8,516 bases of DNA from contig JAHIUG010000103.1 in the NCBI GenBank assembly GCA_018817245.1, positions 1-8,516 on the forward strand, read 5' to 3'. This DNA is from Patescibacteria group bacterium. Lineage in GTDB: Bacteria > Patescibacteriota > Patescibacteriia > 2-12-FULL-60-25. The notes under the pieces were generated by a model that did no database searches, was not told the DNA's origin, and was given only the letters and a program-made list of their open reading frames with translations. Both the position numbers and the translations under genes were made by a program. This document shows, in pieces, positions 5,891-8,516 of this stretch; the stretch's first letter is position 1, and each line of letters begins with the position of its first letter.

Positions 5891-5932
5891 TGTGGATATC
5901 CCCATTCCCCACCCAGCCCCCACTGTGGATAA
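5891..5932 (-). other. Two DnaA-box-like 9-mers flanking a G-quadruplex motif
   Basis: On the minus strand TTATCCACA (5932-5924) matches the DnaA box consensus, and ATATCCACA (5899-5891) differs at one base. Both have the same orientation, 33 bp apart. Between them the minus strand has four G-runs (5921-5917, 5914-5912, 5910-5907, 5903-5900) with loops of 2, 1 and 3 nt, a strong G-quadruplex motif. The block lies about 65 bp upstream of the mraZ -35. No long AT-rich unwinding region is next to it, so an origin is not claimed. Confidence 0.55.
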
Positions 5933-5950
5933 AAAAAGGGGTCTGACCCC
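5931..5950 (-). terminator. Second of two tandem intrinsic terminators after the acetyltransferase gene
   Basis: On the minus strand GGGGTCAGACCCC forms a short GC hairpin followed by seven T (5937-5931). It backs up the first terminator and insulates the mraZ promoter. Its T-run overlaps one DnaA-like 9-mer. Confidence 0.7.
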
Positions 5951-5978
5951 AAAAAAAAGAGGCAAAGCTTTGCCTCTT
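5951..5978 (-). terminator. Intrinsic terminator of the acetyltransferase gene
   Basis: A perfect 22-nt palindrome (5957-5978) has AAGAGGCAA pairing with TTGCCTCTT around AGCT. On the minus strand it runs into eight T (5958-5951). It lies 9 nt after the GNAT stop codon. Confidence 0.88.
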
Positions 5979-5986
5979 AAGTAAGC

Positions 5987-6523
5987 TTATTTTGTGATAT
6001 TCCCGGCCATGATGACGCGACGATCTGAAAGCTTTCTGACTTGTCCGTCAATCACCTTGTGAGAAACCACATCTTGTTCAGCTACGACTTTAAAGCCGAA
6101 ATACTGAGAGTAAATATTCCGAATGATGGGCTGGTCTATCGAGGTTCTCACAACCGCGCTGACGAATCCCATCTGCAACGCGATTTTGTTTCGTATCTCG
6201 ATAAGTTTTCGAGCAACACCTTTGTTACGATACCCAGCATCCACAAACAACTCGCTGAGATAAAGCGCGTCTTGCAAATTAGCGGGTACCAGAACCGAAA
6301 TATCCGGTCTGTACTCAAGCGGGAATGAAAGTATCACCCCCACAATGCGACCATCAATTAATGTAACTAAGAAGATGGTATTGTGACGCGAAATCATTCC
6401 CTGAAACTCTGCCAGCACCTCTTCGGTATTGAATTGTTCATGCCATGGCGGCTCGCTGAAACATCGACAGTACAGATCTACTACCTTGGTTAAATCTATT
6501 GAGTGGATTTTACGAATAAGCAC
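5987..6523 (-). CDS. GNAT-family N-acetyltransferase
   Basis: GNAT enzymes transfer an acyl group from acetyl-CoA to an amine; the substrate here cannot be read. The central motif A is clear: LYLSELFVDAGYRNKGVARKLIEIRNK, in which R-N-K-G-V-A forms the pyrophosphate-binding loop. It is followed by motif B, where NIYSQYFGFKVV is the usual Tyr-containing end. The N-terminus IRKIHSIDLTKVVDLYCRCF is a standard GNAT first strand and helix. I prefer the GTG at 6523, with GAGGAG 6 nt upstream and the protein starting near the domain edge (178 residues). The frame also extends to a GTG at 6556 (189 residues), but that start lies inside an inverted repeat without a ribosome site. The gene follows the zinc hydrolase by about 127 nt and is closed by two terminators. 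Confidence 0.88.
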   Translation of the reverse strand: MLIRKIHSIDLTKVVDLYCRCFSEPPWHEQFNTEEVLAEFQGMISRHNTIFLVTLIDGRIVGVILSFPLEYRPDISVLVPANLQDALYLSELFVDAGYRNKGVARKLIEIRNKIALQMGFVSAVVRTSIDQPIIRNIYSQYFGFKVVAEQDVVSHKVIDGQVRKLSDRRVIMAGNITK

Positions 6524-6544
6524 ATCGCTCTCCTCAAACGAACT

Positions 6545-6587
6545 TGATGACACCACGTCATCAAAGGAGCTTTAATTCCCAAGCTCC
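6545..6587. other. Two short inverted repeats upstream of the acetyltransferase start
   Basis: TGATGAC (6545-6551) and GTCATCA (6557-6563) form a 7-bp dyad with a 5-nt centre. GGAGCTT (6566-6572) and AAGCTCC (6581-6587) form another with an 8-nt loop. They could be an operator or a processing or weak termination structure between the two genes. No T-run follows on the minus strand beyond TTT. Confidence 0.5.
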
Positions 6588-6599
6588 CGTCTGTGTTCG

Positions 6600-6627
6600 A
6601 TGTTACGGGTTATGTGCTACGTGTTAC
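6600..6627 (+). repeat. Heptamer tandem repeat (GTGTTAC), four degenerate units
   Basis: Four 7-nt units are in register: ATGTTAC, GGGTTAT, GTGCTAC, GTGTTAC. They share the period and consensus of the array at 4284-4304. This array lies just 3' of the hairpin that ends the zinc hydrolase gene. Confidence 0.6.
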
Positions 6628-6640
6628 GTTCAGCAAACTC

Positions 6641-6668
6641 ACCCGGCAGCTTAGGAAAAGCTGCGGGT
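6641..6668 (-). other. Hairpin overlapping the stop codon of the zinc hydrolase gene
   Basis: ACCCG and CAGCTT pair with AAGCTG and CGGGT, with one bulged G, giving about 11 pairs. The hydrolase stop (6653-6651) is in the loop-side arm. No U-tract follows on the minus strand, so it may protect the 3' end or be a poor terminator. Confidence 0.55.
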
Positions 6669-7406
6669 ATGCTGCAGTAAAGATTCCGCGTCTACACGTT
6701 TCATTTTGTAACAATAAATTCCCTTATCCTTAATATAGGAACCGACTAATAACGGGTAGAACGTTTCGTTGTTAATTGTAGCCTCGGTAAATTCGTAAAG
6801 TGCGGCACCGGGGTCTTGCTTTATGGAATCATAAACCTGATATATTTCTCGCTTTTCCAATTCTGATTTCCAGTCTCGATTCTCACGCTGACGATAATTA
6901 TCCAAAAAATCAATAAGTATATTTTCCAACATGGCTTCGATTTTGGGTAGTTCTTTCGGCCCTGATTCAAGACTAAAGCCGCAAGAAAAAAACTCGCTCA
7001 TGGGCCCTTGAATTTCCTGACTGAAAGCCGGCCAAATTACAATACGCGAAATACCAAACAAGGTCGCCAATTTCAAATTCTCGACCTTAGGATCAGTTAT
7101 TATGATAATAACCCCTACCGGTTTTATGGAACCGTGTAAATCGATTGTGAAGCGATATTTCTTTGATAATTCAATAATTTCAGCGGCACGACGTGAAGCA
7201 TAATTAGCGGACGTAGGATCGCCCGGTGCGCTACGATTTAAATCACCTTCAAATTCGCGAGTACCGGCCTCTAAGGCTCGAGGACTGCCGATAATCCAAT
7301 CAAAACCTGACCTGATTCGCTCAAGTCTCTTAAGAACGTTGACCCCAATAGGCTCGTGCCCGTGAGTCGCGCCGATAAACAGGATTTCGTTGTTTTTATT
7401 ATTCAT
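6651..7406 (-). CDS. AspA/AstE-type zinc hydrolase (M14-like succinylglutamate desuccinylase/aspartoacylase family)
   Basis: This 251-residue metal-dependent hydrolase belongs to the family that removes acyl groups from amino acids. Signature residues are GATHGHEPIG (12-21) with H15-x2-E18 as zinc ligands, DLNR (55-58) for carboxylate binding, TIDLHG (87-92) with His91 as third zinc ligand, and SLESGP (145-150) with Glu147 as the likely general base. Length is slightly short but complete, and a beta-rich C-terminal part (about 195-240) is present. The substrate is unknown. The ATG at 7406 has no Shine-Dalgarno sequence. A terminator-like hairpin lies 20 nt before it and a leader peptide with three His codons before that, suggesting control by attenuation. 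The GNAT gene lies downstream on the same strand, so an acyl-transfer/acyl-removal pair is possible. Confidence 0.85.
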   Translation of the reverse strand: MNNKNNEILFIGATHGHEPIGVNVLKRLERIRSGFDWIIGSPRALEAGTREFEGDLNRSAPGDPTSANYASRRAAEIIELSKKYRFTIDLHGSIKPVGVIIIITDPKVENLKLATLFGISRIVIWPAFSQEIQGPMSEFFSCGFSLESGPKELPKIEAMLENILIDFLDNYRQRENRDWKSELEKREIYQVYDSIKQDPGAALYEFTEATINNETFYPLLVGSYIKDKGIYCYKMKRVDAESLLQHTRSFS

Positions 7407-7425
7407 ATATTTGTTGAATAAAAAT

Positions 7426-7455
7426 CAAAAAATCCTTCTGGCATGAGAAGGATTT
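7426..7455 (-). terminator. Attenuator terminator ahead of the zinc hydrolase gene
   Basis: AAATCCTTCT (7430-7439) and AGAAGGATTT (7446-7455) form a perfect 10-bp stem with a 6-nt loop. On the minus strand it runs into six T (7432-7427), then GA and more T. It ends 20 nt before the hydrolase ATG and lies about 95 nt after a minus-strand promoter, with no complete long gene between. On the plus strand it is also followed by GTTTTT, so it may act in both directions. Confidence 0.8.
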
Positions 7456-7551
7456 GTTTTTATTAACTGGATAAATCCAGTACGCAGCAAAACAACGCCC
7501 TCTCATTAGAAGGTGTTGTGATGATGAACTAGATTGGTCTTTTTCATAAAA
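7456..7551 (-). promoter_or_regulatory. Attenuator leader with mutually exclusive hairpins
   Basis: Segment 1, ACAACACC (7519-7512, inside the leader peptide codons), can pair with segment 2, GGCGTTGT (7499-7492), with one A-C mismatch. Segment 2', GAGAGGG (7504-7498), can instead pair over 7 positions with CCTTCTC (7451-7445), the 5' arm of the terminator, with one G-U pair. Segments 2 and 2' overlap by two bases, so the forms exclude each other as in amino-acid biosynthesis attenuators. A further small hairpin, ACTGGA/TCCAGT with a 4-nt loop (7466-7481), lies between. Confidence 0.55.
7506..7547 (-). CDS. Candidate leader peptide with three consecutive histidines
   Basis: An ATG at 7547 opens a 13-codon frame reading MKKTNLVHHHNTF and ending in TAA (7508-7506). 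Codons 8-10 are CAT CAT CAC. The peptide has the length, two-Lys start and codon run of known attenuation leader peptides such as HisL. It begins within a few nt of the predicted transcription start (TATAAT at 7562-7557), with only a weak GGA before it, so it may be translated leaderless. Its His codons sit at the 5' edge of segment 1, so a ribosome stalled there would cover segment 1 and free segment 2' for the antiterminator. No homologue has been checked, and a frame this short could arise by chance. Confidence 0.5.
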   Translation of the reverse strand: MKKTNLVHHHNTF

Positions 7552-7556
7552 TCCAC

Positions 7557-7583
7557 ATTATAGATTATCTATAAAAAAGTCAA
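7557..7583 (-). promoter_or_regulatory. Promoter of the attenuator/zinc hydrolase unit, with overlapping dyad
   Basis: The minus strand has a perfect TATAAT (7562-7557) and TTGACT (7583-7578) with a short 15-nt spacer (16 if read as TTTGAC). A perfect dyad TATAGAT-T-ATCTATA (7559-7573) covers the -10 and spacer and could be an operator. Confidence 0.65.
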
Positions 7584-7620
7584 ATAGATTCGATTTTGCC
7601 AGTCAAATGGTCCAATAAAC

Positions 7621-7649
7621 TTGACAAGAATACAATTTTATGATAAACA
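7621..7649 (+). promoter_or_regulatory. Promoter of the plus-strand structured RNA
   Basis: A perfect -35 TTGACA (7621-7626) is followed by a 17-nt spacer and an extended but weak -10 (TGA then TAAACA, 7644-7649). The predicted start, about 7655-7656, falls on the first base of the end-joining helix of the RNA, which supports the assignment. Confidence 0.55.
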
Positions 7650-7654
7650 TTCTC

Positions 7655-7911
7655 TGCAGCTGGATTGAAATTACTAGACCGCGCGGACTTGTTCTCGATT
7701 CTCGATTGAGGACAGGAAAAGCGACAATGCTGCGGCATTGAGATCCGGGTGAGTTTCCTTCCTCGCTCTGCAGAGCGGCTCCTTCACTCTGAGCTTGTCT
7801 CGCACAAGTCTAGGTGAGTGATGTGGTAGAAATACCCCTCGGCTGGTCAGGTAACTCCAATCCAACTGCAATTCTCCTACGGACAGGTTTTCGAACCCGT
7901 CCGTTTTTTTT
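7655..7911 (+). ncRNA. Structured RNA gene of about 255 nt, identity unresolved (possible divergent RNase P RNA)
   Basis: The ends pair: TGCAG and TGGATTG (7655-7667) with CAATCCA and CTGCA (7858-7870), 12 pairs and one C-A mismatch. Inside are hairpins 7688-7716 (12 pairs with wobbles, 5-nt loop), 7725-7740 (CAATGC/GCATTG, TGCG loop), 7764-7777 (CGCTC/GAGCG, TGCA loop) and 7794-7808 (CTTGT/ACAAG). A promoter precedes it and a strong terminator follows. The 3' part resembles RNase P RNA: TGAG, a hairpin, then CTAGGTGAGTGA (7810-7821; family CTAGATGAATGA), then TAGAAA and CCCCTCGGCT (7828-7844; family ACAGAACCCGGCTTA). AGATCCGGG (7741-7749) could be the P4 partner. The canonical GAGGAAAGTCC, AGGGTGAAA and GTAAGAGC elements are missing and the RNA is short, so identity is open. 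A 65-residue frame on the other strand is not believable. Confidence 0.6.
7879..7911 (+). terminator. Intrinsic terminator of the plus-strand RNA
   Basis: ACGGAC and GGTT pair with AACC and GTCCGT around a TTCG tetraloop (one A-C mismatch), followed by eight T (7904-7911). The T-run overlaps the stop codon of the convergent uvrC gene. The minus strand has no T-run here, which fixes the direction. Confidence 0.9.
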
Positions 7912-8516
7912 ATTTCCCCATCATTTTTCTCCCACGTAACTCACGATGATATTTAATAGCAAAACGATGTGCTTCGTCGCGAACCTGAATGAGAAGCGAT
8001 TTATGCTTCTGGCACAGCGCACAAATTTCTAAGTTGTTCTGATCGCAAATCAGCTCATCCTTTTTTCTATCTGGACCTTTAGCCAAACCAACAACCGGAA
8101 TTCCCAAATGAAATTCGCGCACAACTTCCATCACGGCATTAACTTGCGGCCAACCACCATCAATTAAAAGCAAATCCGGATGCGGCCACTTATTGCGAAA
8201 GCGACGAGTGAGAGCTTCGCGCACAGAAGCTGGATCATTTGCACCTTTCACAGTGCGAATCCGAAACTTGCGGTACTCAGCTTTGGCTGGCGCTCCATTT
8301 TCAAACACAACCATTGAGGCGGTTGTGGCCGTGCCTGAAATATTGGAGATGTCATAGCCTTCGATCCTGCCGAACAGATCGACGGCCGCCTCCCCTACTC
8401 GGATCTTATCCACATCCTCATCCTCGCGCTTTAGAATGGCGATATCTCTGATATGCTCCAAAAAATAGATCTTATTCCGCAATTCAGCTGCTCGTTCAAA
8501 TTCTTCCCCTTTAGCC
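7910..8516 (-). CDS. uvrC: UvrC, excinuclease ABC subunit C, C-terminal part (5' end outside window)
   Basis: UvrC makes both incisions in nucleotide excision repair after UvrA/UvrB damage recognition. The frame is open through the right edge; the visible part starts with a UVR (UvrB-binding) motif AKGEEFERAAELRNKI, then the RNase H-like 5'-incision domain. Catalytic residues are the Asp in GYDISNISGT (about 8355-8330), the Asp in LLIDGG (about 8170-8150) and the His in RDEAHRFAIKYHR (about 7980-7940). A start at the TTG near 8482 should not be used: it falls inside the UVR motif and the gene continues upstream. The protein ends at RELRGRKMMGK, a few residues after that His motif, so the usual C-terminal helix-hairpin-helix pair (about 60 or more residues) is missing. 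No frameshifted remnant follows, because the next bases are the terminator and RNA gene. It converges with the RNA gene. Confidence 0.95.
   Translation of the reverse strand, partial: AKGEEFERAAELRNKIYFLEHIRDIAILKREDEDVDKIRVGEAAVDLFGRIEGYDISNISGTATTASMVVFENGAPAKAEYRKFRIRTVKGANDPASVREALTRRFRNKWPHPDLLLIDGGWPQVNAVMEVVREFHLGIPVVGLAKGPDRKKDELICDQNNLEICALCQKHKSLLIQVRDEAHRFAIKYHRELRGRKMMGK

Noticed and set aside
5891..5932. Chromosomal origin of replication
   Set aside because: Only two DnaA-like boxes, no clear unwinding region and no dnaA or dnaN nearby.
5783..5965. 60-residue minus-strand open frame between the acetyltransferase and mraZ
   Set aside because: It runs through a terminator, the G-quadruplex block and the mraZ promoter and operator, and has no family resemblance or ribosome site.
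7674..7871. 65-residue minus-strand open frame
   Set aside because: It is antisense to the structured RNA, follows the RNA hairpins and has no protein-like features.
7655..7911. tmRNA or SRP RNA
   Set aside because: No tRNA-like T-arm with CCA end and no tag frame; no GGAA...AGCAGC apical motif of SRP RNA on either strand.
7879..7911. T-arm of a tRNA (GGTTTTCGAACC)
   Set aside because: No anticodon or D-arm and no acceptor stem around it; the hairpin followed by eight T is a terminator.

Overview
The window reads as a piece of a small-genome bacterium, most likely of the Candidate Phyla Radiation (Patescibacteria). Clues are the short intergenic gaps, short genes, a shortened division cluster (mraZ-rsmH-ftsL), a membrane-anchored Clp-like ATPase paired with a small membrane protein, a UvrC that stops before its usual C-terminal domain, and several families of short palindromic repeats. 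TGA is used as a stop (mraZ), so the standard bacterial code fits. This assignment is inference from gene content, with no phylogenetic test. Every protein gene is on the minus strand.

Layout by coordinate: 1-56 is the start of a membrane protein running off the left edge. 62-510 is a GIY-YIG nuclease gene framed by two pairs of oppositely oriented palindromic repeats. 516-3624 is a two-gene operon of a 125-residue membrane protein and a 908-residue AAA+ protein with zinc-ribbon, membrane and Clp-N parts. 3651-5827 is the mraZ-rsmH-ftsL operon with promoter, three-box MraZ operator, a long leader with a strong hairpin, a palindromic repeat between rsmH and ftsL, and an intrinsic terminator. 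5891-5978 holds two DnaA-box-like 9-mers around a G-quadruplex motif, then two tandem terminators. 5987-7406 holds a GNAT acetyltransferase and an AspA/AstE-type zinc hydrolase. 7407-7650 is a compact control region. 7655-7911 is a probable plus-strand structured RNA. 7910-8516 is the 3' part of uvrC.

Two regions deserve most attention. First, the zinc hydrolase is preceded by what looks like a classical ribosome-dependent attenuator: promoter, a 13-codon leader peptide (MKKTNLVHHHNTF) with three consecutive histidine codons, mutually exclusive hairpins, and a terminator 20 nt before the gene. Second, diverging from it is a roughly 255-nt RNA gene with its own TTGACA promoter, a 12-bp helix joining its ends, and a UUCG-loop terminator. 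It is not confidently assigned; its 3' part weakly resembles RNase P RNA.

The AAA+ protein is also unusual. Ring domain D1 has lost its Walker B acidic pair and arginine finger, and both substrate-gripping pore loops lack their aromatic residue, while D2 keeps an intact ATPase site. This points to a membrane machine that does not thread substrate in the ordinary Clp way.
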